A model generated the notes under the pieces. That model did no database searches. It was not told where the DNA came from and saw only the letters and a list, made by a program, of their open reading frames with translations. 64,000 bases of DNA from Tausonia pullulans (taxonomy: Eukaryota; Basidiomycota; Tremellomycetes; Cystofilobasidiales; Mrakiaceae), in assembly GCA_951802195.1 (NCBI GenBank), contig OX637620.1:1364001-1428000 (forward strand). Reading direction: 5' to 3'. Each line of letters begins with the position of its first letter. Within the stretch, counting starts at the first letter, position 1. The position numbers and the translations under genes are program-made. This document shows positions 22,055-34,757 of this stretch, piece by piece.

Positions 22055-24411
22055 ATGGCATTCCCGGGCTCATCAGAAGATGCGACATACCGAGCTCTCC
22101 TCTCTCTTTTGTCTTCCACCACCTCCCAGATAGGCAACGACGCCCCGGCTCCTGATATCCCAGCGTCAACACTTTACCCCGCGCTCGCCCACTTTCTCGC
22201 CTCTCCAACCGAGCAGGGCCCAACTCACTTCCTCAAGACAATCCTCACCTCACCTTACCTCCTCCATCAGCGGTCTAATACTGACGCTCCTACGGGAGTC
22301 CAGCTCGCCCTTCGGGAGGCCGTGTTGGCCGTCGGTCGTCGGAAGCAACAGCAGGAGCAGGAGAAGCCCTCGTCCCTGTTGGATAAGGCGAAAGCTTTGG
22401 TTCCTTTCTTGAGGCCTGAGGAACCCGTAGAGACTTGGGCTAGGGCTGCGCTGAAGGTGATAATGGAGGAGGAAGAGGAGGGGAAGAAGAGGAGGGAGAT
22501 ACCGTCGAGCCTAAACTTGCCGGCGCTGGTGGGTCTCTACGAGGGACTCGCTGCGGTCTACTCGAAGCAGACCCAAACGGGTGTCAAGAAGGAGGTGGAA
22601 ATTGAGGCTGCAGTGGCCCTTGCGGAGGGGTTCGATGAGCTCATTAGAAGGGGCGGAGGAGTAAAGGGCAAGGCGCGAGACTGTGAGCACTAGACATCTC
22701 TACGCGTCGTATGAACAAGAAACACTGATTCTTTTGCTGACTCTACTATAAGACGAATCGGGGCGCCTGGAAACTATCTTTCACCTCGCCGCGACGGTCC
22801 TCCCGCTCTTGCCGATCTCGTCAATCCGCGCGCTTGATCTCCTCGTGTGTCCGAGGTTCGCTCTCCGGCCATCTTCTTTCTGTCGCTGACCGGCCCGGAT
22901 ACCCGCAGTCGATCTTACGTGTCTCCCTTGACCGCCTTCCAACATCGATGTCCGCTATGATGACAGAGAACGATGACGACAAGAAAGTCGACCGGCGCGC
23001 TCTTGCGATCGTGTTTGACAGGACGCTCGAGGCGCTCTCGACTGGCGAGGGAGCGTGGCACCGGCGGAAGCTCGCTGTGCTCGAGGCAGTCGTGGATCGT
23101 GTTGAGAACCTTGCAGGAGGGTTGCCCGATGGTCTGTGATCTACACCCAACGATTCTCTAAAGTGCGGAGACTTACACTGCTTTTCAGTAGGGAACATAC
23201 ACCTAAACGATCTCGTCGAGCAGCTCCTCTTGCCACTATCTACCTCCCTCGCCACTGTCCTCATTCCCTCGTCCGCCGCGAGCAACCCTCCTCCGCGGCC
23301 GCATGTCCTCACGCTTGCGGGCCGACTCCTCCTCGTCCGTTTTGAGCTTGCGCCCTTCGCTTCCGAGATGGATGCCGCGTGGTGGGGTCTCGTCGACGTC
23401 CTGCTCGAACCGTCGCTTGAAGATGAGATGAGAACTCGAACCGAAGCGGCGCTCAAAGCACTCGGTCGGATGAGCAGGGCGCTCAAGAGCGACAACGAGC
23501 GAGGGGACGAACCGGCGAAGCAGGCGAGGACGAACCATCTCCTCATGCTGGCGGAGCAAGTTATCGCGGCTTTTCCGGCCAAAATCACCAACCAGTTCCT
23601 CACGGACAGCCTGTTCCCAATTGTCCTCCAGTACGTCTGGTCTCGTGTCAACCGAGTCGCAGGCAGCCAATATCTGAATCTTCGGCTACCAGAATTATCG
23701 ACGACCCTCACTCCGACACCGAGCTCTTCGAGTCAGCGCACTCTGTTCTTCTCGCCGTCTTCTCCAAGCCATCCGTTCTCTCAGCCACCGAGCAAGCCTC
23801 GCCGTCGACGTCAGCGTCAGAGGCCGCGCTCGGGTCTCTCATCCTCTCTTACTCTGACAACCTGCTCGAGGTGAGCCCTCTTATAACTTCTGTCTTGACC
23901 TAACTGATCTGCCACCTCGTTCTTTCAGGTCGCCCGTCTCTCCCGCCTCTCTCCTGAGCAATTTGCGCACGCCTACCCACTTGTCGTCGCTGCGGCAGCC
24001 CGGATCCCATCCTCTCTGTCCACTGCAAACCCCGCGCCGCCTCTCGTCCTGGTCCTTATCGAAAAACTCGACAATGCCCTCTCAGCTTCCGCCTCCTCTC
24101 CGGACTTGTCTCAAGCCTACCTCCTAGCCCTCGCCTCTCTCCCCTCCTCGCTCCCTCCGACCATCCTCCCTACCTTCCTCTATCAAACCCTCGAGCCCGC
24201 GCTTGATGTCTACACCGAACCCCGCTCCCTTGCTCGCCGAGCGGCGCTCGAGCGGATCTGGATGGCCGTGTCGAAGGAGTTAGGGGACGAGGTGAGGCTG
24301 GTCGGGGTAGAGTGGTGGGAGGGGCTGATTGGAAATGGGGGGTGGCTTGGGTGGGAGGAGAGGAAGGGGAGAAGGAGGGAGGGGAGTTGGAAGGTGAGGG
24401 CGGGGCTATGA
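22055..24411 (+). CDS. Helical-repeat protein, possibly peroxin Pex8-like
   Basis: Mostly helical protein of about 700 residues. It begins MAFPGSSEDATYRALLSLLS and has DAPTGVQLALREAVLAVGR, EPVETWARAALKVIM, SGRLETIFHLAATVLPLL, WHRRKLAVLEAVVDRVENLA, VGNIHLNDLVEQLLLPLSTS, NQFLTDSLFPIVLQ, DTELFESAHSVLLAVFSKPS and LVLVLIEKLDNAL, ending WKVRAGL. The ELFESAHSVLLAVF block and the overall helical layout resemble fungal Pex8, the intraperoxisomal import factor. Pex8 usually ends in a PTS1 tripeptide and this one ends AGL, which is not a standard PTS1, so the name is tentative. Introns are short and in phase (after KARD, after SIRALDLL, after GGLPD, around 23635, after NLLE). Coding certain, function uncertain. 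Confidence 0.7.
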
Positions 24412-25697
24412 TGAGAGATGTGTTTGTGTATGTGTGGACTCGTGCGGGTTCGCTCCGCAAGTGAGCGCTCTCACCCCGACGCACGTCCAGAGCCGCTTTT
24501 ACAAGGCAGATGTGTGCTAGCACGATGAGGGAGCGAGTATAGGGACGAATGAAACAAGACACTAAGACAGGCCGGGAAGAGACCGTGAGTGGATGAGCCT
24601 CAAGAGCTTGCCGGCGTGACTCTGAAAGAACCACTATATAACCGGCTGCCACTATGATATAGCTGTCTCACATAGACCTTCAAGAGTTCTTAAAGACTCC
24701 CGAACGTCCGACACTGAGGTTGGAGACCTTCAAACATGAAGAAGGAGCCGACCGTCGACTCTCCGCGGACGACGTAGGGGATCATATGATTCTCGCACGA
24801 TTGCAGTCTGACAGGGCAAGTCTATCAGAATGCAGTTCGTGTCGAACAACCCAAGGAAAAATATCCTGTTCTTCACATCAGGAGAAATTAATGATCGAAG
24901 GATAAACGCAAGGAACACCTTCCATGTCCAAGGCCATGTGTGTCCAGTTACACCGCGTGAAAGCCATGCTCAGACATTATCACCCGCTCCACCAAAATTA
25001 ACCATGGACACGGTCAGAGTTTTTGCTGTACATTAGTCTAGATTTTTTCTGATGCAAAGGTTCAGACTTCCAAAGATGGAGGATGCCATGATGCACCTCG
25101 GTCGAGCCACGACCACGAGACTGCAACTTGATCTGTCGTTGCTGAGCTGCGCGCGCGCAGGGGTCGCCCGTGCCTGGGTCATACTTTTACAGGTCGATCC
25201 CTTCCTCTCTCTTCCAGGTTGACTGGCAGCGCAGGCAGGACATCCGACAGCAGCTTGAAAGATCGCTCGGCCGAAAACGCTGCTCCCTCGAGCCGCGCGT
25301 GTGTCTCGCTGATTCGGAGGACAAAGCCGCATGCGCGTTTCTGATCGGTCCGGACTTTGCCCGCGGTCCTTACCGTTCCAACTCTTGGCCTCGGCGAAAA
25401 ATAGTGGACCTGTCAGTCTGCCGGTCCCTTTTGGATGCTTCGGTCAAGCGCTTTTATCAACATGCGCCTTGACATTGCGCCACCGCAAGCGCCGCCCTCT
25501 GGTTCGCCCTCCACTTTCCCTTGGACGGCCAAACCCGACGTTTCTGAGGCGAGTTGACGTCGGGCCGCTCCCCCCGATTCCATTCTCATGACTCGTTGCA
25601 TGAGAAGGCCTCCTTCATTAGCCGACTTTTCCTATAATCCTCAAGCCTTCCAGACCTCAACACCCATCATTCCTGTTTCTTTCTTTCGCCATCAGCC
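24412..25697. other. Long intergenic region upstream of MFS permease
   Basis: 1,286 bases. Open frames here are short and show no family motif. The last 120 bases contain an 8-bp inverted repeat (25583-25590 / 25599-25606) and a TATAAT-like run near 25634, followed by a C/T-rich leader. I see no tRNA or repeat. A fast-evolving small gene cannot be excluded. Confidence 0.5.
25583..25606. promoter_or_regulatory. Inverted repeat with TGACTC core, upstream of MFS gene
   Basis: The arms TTCTCATG and CATGAGAA are perfect complements around an 8-base loop. The left arm runs into TGACTC, the core of the Gcn4/Cpc1 (bZIP) site. It lies about 92 bases before the start codon. A regulatory role is inference from position and symmetry only. 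Confidence 0.3.
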
Positions 25698-28319
25698 ATG
25701 ACCGTCACAGACAGCACACCGCCTCATTACTCGAAGGATCCGAGCGACTCAGCATTCGACGTTTCCAGCCCGGTAAATGAGAAGAACACCCCGGTCGACC
25801 AGTATGAGACCCCCATGGACGAGGAAGCCGATCGCAAGGCCGACAAGGCTCTCCTCTGGAAGATCGACCGGACTCTTGTCCCCTTCATGACCCTCCTCTT
25901 CCTGATGTCCTTCCTTGATGTGAGTAATCCGTGCCCACTACCGCCAGCCTCCCCGACCAGTGGCACACTCCGGTCGTCGGTGTCTGTCTTCGCCGCCGTA
26001 AACATTCCCACGTCAGCGAACGCATGGCTTATCTCTCTCTATTCGCTGCCCATCTCTCCTCGCTTAGCGTATCAACATCGGTTCGCATTCCCTTCAAGTG
26101 ACACCGGCTGGGAAGTGGGCGCCCAGTAGGCTGACGGCTTCTCTCTTTCATGTTGTCGCTTGCAGGTGTCGCAAAGCTCGCCGGTCTCACTGAGGAGCTT
26201 CATCTCTCCTCGGCAGAGTTCAACATTGCCTCCATGGTCTTGTGAGTCCCACACTCCTCCCGAGTCATTGTTAATCATCTCTGTTGGAGAGGGAGGGCCC
26301 GATCCCTGAAACACTGCTGATGTTTGCCTCTATGTCTAGCTTTGTGTCCTACGTTGCCTTTGAAATTCCTTCCAGTGAGTCGCGCAGTACCCCTCCTGCC
26401 CAACTGGACAGTAGCTGACTACCTCCCCTTGTTACCCAGACCTCATCCTCAAGAAGGCCCGGCCATCTCGCTGGGTCTGTTCCGTGCTTTTGAAGTAATT
26501 CGTCAGAGGCAGCTGGAAGCTGACCGAGATTGACCATCACTCCAGATTCCCGCCGTCATGCTTTGCTGGGGAATCGTCCAGACTTGTTCGTGCCATTTCT
26601 GTTTTGTTTCCCTGGAAAAAGGCTCATGCTTTCTCTTTGATCAGTCATGGGCCTTGTCAAGACATACGAGCAGCTCGTTGCCTGCCGAATTCTCCTAGGT
26701 CTCTTCGAGTGTGGTCTTTTCCCCGGTCCGTCCTCCTCGACCGAATCAGCAACGCGACAGTCATTCTGACCATTTTTTATCGCATCAAAAGGTCTCTCCT
26801 TCTTCCTCTCGTCGTGGTACAAGCGTCGCGAGCTCAACCTTCGTATCTCACTCTTCTTCTCGGCCGCCACCCTCGCCGGAGCCCTAGGCGGCATACTCGG
26901 CTACGGCTTCTCCCAGATGGACGGAATTGGTGGCCTTCGTGGATTCAGCTGGATTTTCATCTGCGAGGGTCTAATTACCGTTGTAATTGCGTGTATCTCG
27001 CCCTGGTTTGTGCACGACTTCCCGGACAAGGCTCGCTTCCTCAATGTACGTCGTCCCTGGTCTGCGTTGTCCATCCCGCCGCCTCGCCACCCTATGCTGA
27101 CCGCCCCGCTTTTATTCGTCGATTCTATAGACGGAAGAACGTTCTCGCGTTATTCACCGCCTCCAGGTCGACACCGGTGTCTCGGCCGTCGCAATCTTCT
27201 CCTGGGATCGAGTCCTAGATGCGCTTAAGGACTACAAGTGAGCCCTCACTCTTTCGCCGCCCTCAGCCTCCCATGCGGTGTTTACTGACCTATTTGTTTC
27301 TCTGTATTTCTTTCAGGACTTGGCTCTTCATGTGCATCTACATTGGATGTGCTGAGCCCATCTACTCGCAGTCCCTCTTTGCTCCGACTATTATCGCTGC
27401 GCTCGGCAAGTGGTCCCGCCCTCAGTCGCTGCTCCTTTCCGTTCCTCGTGAGTTTCGGCTTCGCTGCTTTTGCAGATCCGCCCCAGTTGCTGACTCTATC
27501 TACTCTCTGCTCCAGCTTACGCTCTTGCTTTCTGCACCACCATTGCTACCGCGATCCTCAGTGATCGCTGGGGCCACCGCGGCTACTTCCTCATGTTCTG
27601 GTCCTCAATCTCGGTCATCGGATACATCATCCTCATGACCGTCCCAATTACGCAGCCCGGAGTTCTCTACTTCGTGCGTCGCGCCCTCCTCTCACTTTCC
27701 TATTAACACTGGGCTTACCTTGTATATCCCTTCTCACTTCTTCTCATTAACTTTTCCTCAGGCTATCTTCCTCTCTGTCTCTGCCATTGCCCCCTGTATC
27801 GCTACGACCATCTCGTGGACCGGCAACAATTTTTTGAATCACTATAAAAAGGTCAGTAAGCCGGTTCCAGGCCCGCATCAATCTTGCTCATTAGCTGATA
27901 CATCGTTTCTCACAGGCTACCGCTATGGGCATGGTCTTCACCTTCGGAAATTCGGGTGGCATCATCGCGTCAAACGTCTGTAGATTCTCTCGCCTTCTGC
28001 TAAGTCTGTGTGCTTGAGCTGACAAGGACCTTGCTTTTTTTAGATCTACCGATCCCAGGACTCTCCTCGCTTCCGCCTCGGTCACGGCATCACCCTCGGG
28101 TTCTCGGTCCTCTGCCTTATTTGCTCCATCACTGTCCACTTCCTCATGAAGCGCGAGAACGAGCGCCGAGACCGCATTTACGGGCCCCCGCCGCCACCGC
28201 TTGCCAAGGGCGAGGTGTACGACGACGAGACGCTTCAGAGGCTTGGCCTCTACGGCAAAAGCGAGGAGGAAATCATCGCCATGGGCGATAAGCGGAGTGA
28301 CTTCCGCTACATTCTGTAG
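25698..28319 (+). CDS. MFS transporter, allantoate permease (Dal5/TNA1) family
   Basis: Twelve-span major facilitator of the anion:cation symporter family, which in fungi carries allantoate, nicotinate, pantothenate and similar organic anions at the plasma membrane. A charged N-terminal tail (KADKALLWKIDRTLVPFMTL) is followed by FLMSFLDRINIGVAKLAGL, the signature of this family. Then: EFNIASMVFFVSYVAFEIPS, VMLCWGIVQT, MGLVKTYEQLVACRILLGLF ECGLFP, FFLSSWYKRRELNLRISLFF, GLRGFSWIFICEGLITVV and PWFVHDFPDKARFL, and in the second half DRWGHRGYFLMFW and GNSGGIIASNVY. The family's RINIG block depends on a 13-nt microexon (26068-26080). About a dozen introns, all in phase. Substrate unknown. Stop TAG at 28317-28319. 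Confidence 0.92.
26068..26080 (+). other. 13-nt microexon of the MFS permease
   Basis: CGTATCAACATCG lies between an acceptor (CGCTTAG) and a donor (GTTCGC). It joins FLMSFLD to VAKLAGLTEELHL as RINIG, the invariant block after span 1 in this family. Confidence 0.85.
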
Positions 28320-29256
28320 CGTGCGTGTCAAGATCTTCTCTTCTCCCTTTCCCTGCTATCCATTTGCATTGCCGGACCCTCTTCGTTGTATGATCCATCC
28401 GCGCCTTCTCCTTGTAGTCAGATTATGGGATGTCTTGAGTTTACACTTTTCGTTAGATGAAGGATCACCTCCTTGGTGATCGCCTGGCAGCCGGGTGACG
28501 ATCTCTGTCTCTAGTTTGTTTATGGGCGGAAGATCTCCTTTTTTTATCCTCTTGTAAATGGCAAAATTCCCTAGAGCAAGGGAGTTGGAAGGCAATTGAC
28601 TGTTCCAGTGAGTTCATAACCTCTTCTTTCCTGATGGATCTTCGCTCGTTGGCGTGGCCGTCAGAAGCCGCCAGGTGCCGAGAACAAGAACACGCGAGAA
28701 CAAGGGGCTCGAAATACGCTGAAGCATCGCGCTTCGCTTGGTCACGCGGCGGGCGCGCTGGCCAGGGCGACGAACTCTCACGCCCCACTTCGTCCTGTCC
28801 TTCCCCAAATCATCATCATCTTGGTGGCTCGCTTTGTCAGGACGATCATCCTCTCTCGGCTCCTGCCGTTCCCTCCCACGTTTGAGCGAGCGTTTCAGGT
28901 GAGTCCATGAGCCGCTTCATCATTCATCATCTGGAGCTGTCCGCGAATGGCAACAAGCGAGGGAGCGAGACGATTGGCGATGGGGCGCGACGACGGCCTA
29001 ATCAGTGGGGTAAAGGGGAAGCTAGGCTTTCTGAATGTCGGCAGCGGCATTTGTGAGATGGTCTCTGCTCTCGAAGCGAGGTGCCTGGCGAGGATTGCAA
29101 GAGAAAGAAGGAGTGGAACGACGTCGGGGACGAGACAGGACCGGCTACGCACGGAGGCTGACGTGGTTACTGATTCACTACGGCTTGTCTTTACTTAGCC
29201 TTGACTGGGCTCATTCTACCTAGCTCTTCCTTTCAACCTCGAACGGCCACGCTATT
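28320..29256. other. Intergenic region between MFS permease and SEC59
   Basis: 937 bases without a supported gene. It holds the 3' UTR of the permease and the promoter of SEC59. Short frames on both strands lack conserved motifs. No repeats or RNA genes are evident. Confidence 0.5.
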
Positions 29257-32200
29257 ATGGCCCTCTCTACGCGCTCCACACCCTCTCCCCCGCCTCCGTC
29301 GATTACGCAGACGTCCAAGCCTCGGCGGCCGTCCCACTCGCACTCGAGTGGCAACCACCACCAGAGGATCCCCTCCCCGACGCCGTCCTCGCCGTCAGCA
29401 TCTCAGCACTCATCGTCTACGTCTTCTAAGAAGGCCCGCCGCCGCTCTGCAAGCCCGGGTCACTACGCAGGAGTCCGACGTAGGAGCACGACTGCCGTTC
29501 TTGAGTCGGCGCGTCTGGGAGGCGGCTGGAGGCCGGCGTCCGGGACGCGCCTGCCCGTGGGGATCGCCGAGCTCAGTAGCAGCACGGCCGCTGGCGAAGA
29601 CGGGGGGAGCAGCACCTCGGACGACTTTGAGGATCTTCCGAGCATACCGCAAAAGACCCGAAAACGATGGTCGGGAGATCCGACCACGTTCGAGGGGTGG
29701 CGACAGGCAGCAGACCACGGTACTGACCGCGATCCAACGTCACCGTCAGTTGCCGCTTTCCCCCTCCTCCATGGACGGGCCTCTCCAGACCAGGAGGGCA
29801 CGCCCTCACATGAGGGGTCTACTCATAATCGTCCTGGGTCGCCTGTGTCGTCGTTTCCCTTGGAAGGTGGACGCTCCAGTCCCTCTTCTCGTTCTCGGCA
29901 CTCTCAGGCCGCTCAGCAACTCGCTGACCGCCTCACCAACCCCTGGTTACCGCTGGAACTCCGGATCAACGTCACTCGCTCGACGTCTCTGCCGCTCGGC
30001 ACGCTCACGCGGACACGGCTAGAGAGTGCGCTGATTGTCGGTGCGGTGCTGGGATCCACAGGTCGGCTCTGGGCTCGAGGGGATACCCATGACATTCGTG
30101 CAGCAAAAGGTACGAAAACGGATTCAGGATCCGGGGTTATCAGCTGACTCAGCTGAATTCAAAAACAGAAATGTTGGGCATTACCGCCATCTCCATTGCC
30201 TACGTCTGGCTTCGTGCACATCCCTGGAGGCGCAGCATTCAGCCGACATTAGCCTCCTCGCCGGGCTTTCCCGCCATCTCCCTCCCCGCTCGAGGTCGGC
30301 CGCATGGAGTCACCGCACAGACACATTCGTTTTCCTCCGCCATAAGTCCTCCAACAAGCCCGGCCAAGGCCGAGGCGAAAGACTTCATCTGGGGAACAGA
30401 CGCGCGTGACTATCGCGAGTGCCCGGACGACGGTGCCCTGATGGCGCTCCTCTTTGGGCCCCTTGTTTCTTCATCGCTCCTCATCACAACCCTGCGGCAA
30501 CTCGCAGCTCCTCCTTCCACCTCCGCCCTTCCATCCCCTTGGCTGGTCGAGCCCCCCATGACGCTCTCGCGCGAATCCCCCGCCGTGGTGTCCGTCACCC
30601 AGGTCGCCCTTGAGGCTCTTGCCCGGTCTCGGAGGTCGATGCTTTCCATGTCAAGTCTTCTCACGGTAGTCCTCCTTCTCTCCCTGTTATGCTCCCGCGG
30701 TATCGCGACCATCCAAGCGGTAACCACAAGCCACAACGGCGCCGCCAGGCGCGAGCGCGATAAATGGGGTCTGCCGAAGAGCGAATGGAAGCGGACGGGT
30801 TGGGTTGTCGCGTGCGCTTTCGCGATCAGCACGTTCATGGGCGCCCTCAAGTTACTCTTGGAGGGAATGAATAGCTCACTCTGGCAGGGTTAGTCGGCAC
30901 ACATATAATTTCTGTCTTCCGGGCGTGGCTGACATCCGGGAATCTGCAGACCTCATGGTCGTCGACATCGTTATCGCCTCCCTCTTCCACCAGTTCTCCC
31001 TCTACGTCTGTGTCCGGCTCGCTCGTCGCGGGTTTACACTGGGAGAGCTTAGCGTTGTCGCTCTCTTCTCCTCTGCGCTCTTCATGGAGGTTGTAAACCT
31101 CACTCGAGCTAAGGTAAGCCAGTCCGCCAGCAGCATTCTCAACCACCAGTCATTTGACGGAAGAACATTCTCCCACAGATCAACCTCAGTTTCCTCAACT
31201 TCCTGACGACGCCTTACGTCCAGACCTACCGCTTTCCAACCCCGCTCCTCATTTACCAGCTTGCCCTCATCCCTGGCTCATTCATCGTCGGCATTCTCCT
31301 CTCGCCGCTCCTCGTCCTTTCCCGTTATATCTCTCAAAAACCTGTCCATCGCCTCCGGCTCCCCTCGGAGAAGATCACGCACCGCCGGTACCTCGCTCTC
31401 GGTTTCTACGCCGGCACCATCGTCCTCATCCTTGGGCCTGTTGGTCTCTGGACCAAGTGGCAACTCGGCTGGCGCGACCCGTGGGCGTATATCTTCTGGT
31501 GGCTGCTCGCCGGCCGGACTTGGTGGACTCGTCCCGCACTCCTCGGCTACTGGGGGACCCTGGCGTCGATTGGCGTCGGAGGGTGGGAGCTGCAGCTCGC
31601 TAAGTCGCGCAAGAATCGCTCATGGACTACCGTCTCGGGCCCTAATAGGAACGTCATGGTCGTTTCAGGCACATCCTCAGCCCTCAATCGGGGAGAGGCC
31701 GGGCCCGTTGAGCGACTTGCGAACGAGGAGGGGAGGAGATCGGAGTCGCCGGGAGCATCGCTGTCAACGACGACTGTGCCTGGGGTGTCACTTCGAGAGG
31801 CTGCTTTGACTTCGTCGACCACGACCGTCGTGGCCTCTGGCTACTCGGCGACGAGCATGCTGGGGCGCGTTCCCATTCTCAGCCTGAACGGCCGCCGCAA
31901 GTTCTTCCACGGCCTGGCAGTCCTCCTTTTCATACCGGGTATCTACGTAGACGTCTGTGTTGGCTCATATCTGTTTTCACTCGCGCTTCAAACTGACCTT
32001 CACTCGATATCACAGCCCGCTTTCACCCACATCGCGTTCTCCCTTGCGTTCTCCCTCTTCATCTTTGCCGAATACGTCCGCTACTTCGCGCTCTACCCCT
32101 TTGGAGCGGTCGTCCACCTCTTCCTCAACGAATTTCTCAACTCAAAGGACTCGGGCACGGCAATCCTCAGCCACTTCTACCTTCTTACTGGATGCGCACT

Positions 32201-32737
32201 GGGCCTGTGGCTCGAGAGGTTGGCCCTCTGCCTCCTTCTTGCGCCAGAGCCGGCAACGCCGAACTGATGTAAACTGAATTTATAGCCCATCGCCCATCTT
32301 GTGCTACGTCGGTGTTCTAACTTTGGGTATCGGGGACGCCGCCGTGCGTATCCGTCTTTCTCCTCGCGCATGGGATCGCAACTGACCCATCTTCGTTCAA
32401 TATTCAGGCATCTATCGTCGGTCGCCGCTACGGCCGTCACCGATGGTCTACAACGGATGCCAAGACTGTCGAGGGAACTATCGCCTTCTTCATCGGCGTC
32501 CTCGTCCCGGCGGTCGCCCTCCGTATCTTCACGATCATCCCTTCGCTCAATGTACGCTGGTCGGTCTCTCTATCCTAGCCCGCGAGCTCACGTCTCCCTC
32601 TCACCTTCTCCCCCCAGATTGTCCGATTCACCTTCGCCATTGCCCTTGCAGCGCTTCTCGAGGCCGTCTCGTGCCAGAACGACAACCTTGTGGTTCCGCT
32701 TTACACATGGGCCGTCGCGAGCCTCCTTCACGTCTAG
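29257..32737 (+). CDS. SEC59: Dolichol kinase
   Basis: CTP-dependent kinase that makes dolichyl phosphate in the ER, the carrier for N-glycan, O-mannose and GPI precursors. The N-terminal 270 residues are low-complexity, Ser/Pro-rich and not conserved. The membrane core follows: LGITAISIAYVWLRAHPW, GALMALLFGPLVSSSLLITT, VDIVIASLFHQFSLYVCVRL, INLSFLNFLTTPYVQTYRF, GRRKFFHGLAVLLFIPGI, AFTHIAFSLAFSLFIFAEY and LLTGCALGLWLE. Last comes the CTP-binding C-terminus ILCYVGVLTLGIGDAAASIV with GRRYGRHRWS and KTVEGTIAFFIG. The RKxxHG motif and the GDAAAS loop are the family signatures. The long disordered N-terminus makes it larger than yeast Sec59. Stop TAG at 32735-32737. The start at the first Met of the long open exon is plausible, but later Met codons are possible. 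Confidence 0.9.
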
Positions 32738-33185
32738 CTAGTCACTTTATTTTTCCCTTCTTGCCTACTCATCGCATGACATGTCGTTTCGCTCTTTCGC
32801 TGGCTTGTAAAGATGCAGGCCTTTGAAGAAAACAAGCCGACTGATCGTCCGGATGAGTCTATCATCGCCCAGGCACCCAGATCCCCCCTTCCCCCTCCGG
32901 CTTGCTCGCGCAAGGTGTACGTAATCCCCCATCGGCCAAATTGCGTATACTGCTGCGACTGGAAGCGAGTCAGCTGTGTTCATCCTCTCTCTCCAGGAGG
33001 CCCTCTAAGGAAACCCGATGCACTCTAAGCGTTCCATTGGAGAGGAAGGCGAACCGATCTACGCGGTCTTCTCCTCCTTCAGATGCTGATTGTCCGACGA
33101 GTTAAGGAGGCTCAAACTGCAGGTGGGAGGCGAGGAAAGCCGTCAGATAATACCCGGACGGAGAGGGAAAAAAGGGATTGCTTTA
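32738..33185. other. Convergent intergenic region SEC59 / MPV17
   Basis: 448 bases between two tail-to-tail genes. Only 3' untranslated sequence is expected; no gene, repeat or RNA is evident. Confidence 0.5.
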
Positions 33186-34382
33186 CTAGAGAGTCCAGAA
33201 GATGCCACACGTGCTAGAAAGGCGGAAAGGAGGATTGTTACACATCAGGAGGGAGGCAAACTGGATGGCAAGGATTCACCTCTGGAAGGGTACCTGATAG
33301 GAAAGAAGGGGACGAGTTAAAGGTGACCAATGCAAGACAGTCGTGGCCCACGAATGAACAACGCACTCGGTAGGCGAGCGGCATGTATCGGAAGTTCACG
33401 AGCTGAATGAACGGCCAGACCGTCTGGGATCGAAGGTTCTGTCAGTCAGCGGGATGTCGAGCCAGCTCGGACATGAAAAGACACCCACCCAGTTTGCCAG
33501 GATCGCCGGGATGAAAATCTGAAGTAGGTCTACTGTTAGCTCGAGAGGCTAAGCATCGGAACAATGTTGCCCTCACGTCTTGGAACTTATGCTGGATCTC
33601 CCCAAGCTTCTTGCCCTCCATAATACCCATCGAGCCCATAAACAACGTCAATCCGATCGGAGCCATGACGACTGCACCTCACTTGTTAGCTCTACTCTCA
33701 ATCGCTGGTTACTTCTCTCCGCCAAGCCACGCACTCTGGTCAGCGAGCACCCTTTTGCCGAGCGCCGCGAGCGAGACTTTCGGCGGAGCAGTTGACGCGC
33801 CGGCGGAGACCGACGAAAGCACTGACTTCAACGGGAAGTTCCTCTCGAGAATCTCATGCAAGGAGGGTCAAGCATTCCTCAGCAGCTGGAACAGGGTGGC
33901 GAGAACGGGATTAGAAGACCTACGACGTTCCAGCGGCCAACCTAGGCGAGATTGAACGGGCAGCGAGAATAGCAGACGCGGGAGTGGTCAGTTAAGGGGC
34001 AAGATCGACAACGACGCGCTTGGCTTTTTCTTCTTCCTCCCCTTTCCCTCATAACGTACGATGGGACCCATGCCAACGCCGAACGCGATGAACCGCACTG
34101 TTCGCGGGACGTCCCAGCTCTCGCGGTCCGCCGGGTCGGCGGCGAGCTAGAATGAATGGAACGCGAACGCAGATGGGCGATGACGAGGCGCGTCAGCCTG
34201 TCATCCAACTGAAAGAAGGGTCTCTTGCGACCGCCCGCCTTCGGACGCACGATGTTCTGCGACGATTGAGCTACGATGTCGGCGAATCCCGAGAGGAAGC
34301 CGTTGGTGAGCGCGAGGGTGAGGGCCGGGCTGGTCTGGAACGACCGGTTGTAGAACTGGGCGAAGCGTGCGAAGCTGTTCAT
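33186..34382 (-). CDS. Mpv17/PMP22 family inner-membrane protein (Sym1-like)
   Basis: Small four-span membrane protein of the Mpv17/PMP22 family; yeast Sym1 and animal Mpv17 sit in the mitochondrial inner membrane and affect metabolite homeostasis and mtDNA stability. Motifs: NRSFQTSPALTLALTNGFLS GFADIVAQ, PRTVRFIAFGVGMGPIV, GRWNV, LERNFPLKS, the family block APIGLTLFMGSMGIMEGK, then IFIPAILANWTVWPFIQLVN FRYMPLAYRVPFQSTCGIFW. The end reads FQSTCGIFWTL and stops, about seven residues short of the usual family tail. Several small exons are needed, including a short GTACCC...CAGAG exon (VPFQ). A Ser/Ala-rich insertion sits between the two halves. The family is clear; the subcellular site is inferred. 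Confidence 0.88.
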
Positions 34383-34757
34383 GTGACGGGAGCAAACAAG
34401 GGATAGGATGGAAGGACCAGGCGAGAGGGAAGAAAAGATAAACTCTTGAGTAGAGATCTGGGTGTATAGGATGGTTGGTGAAGTTCGGAGACAAAGAGTA
34501 GCAAGTACGACGACGACGAGGCGCTTCGACCTTCCGGCGAAAACGACAAAGAACGCGGGGCGTCCTGCTTTTGGGGTTCTAGACGACGTTATTACATCAT
34601 TCTTCTTCGTCCGTAACGCGCCACCATAGTCAATGGAGATTGCTATTCATGTTCATTGTGAGAGGCTCAGCAGGGTCATGACTTGTTGGTTAAAAATTCA
34701 ACATCAAAGATTACAAAAAAGAACATATCAGAGGCAGAGCGAAGGCGACGGCGCTCT
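34383..34757. other. Intergenic region between two minus-strand genes
   Basis: 375 bases: 3' end of the pseudo-GTPase gene and promoter/leader of the Mpv17 gene. Nothing else seen. Confidence 0.5.
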
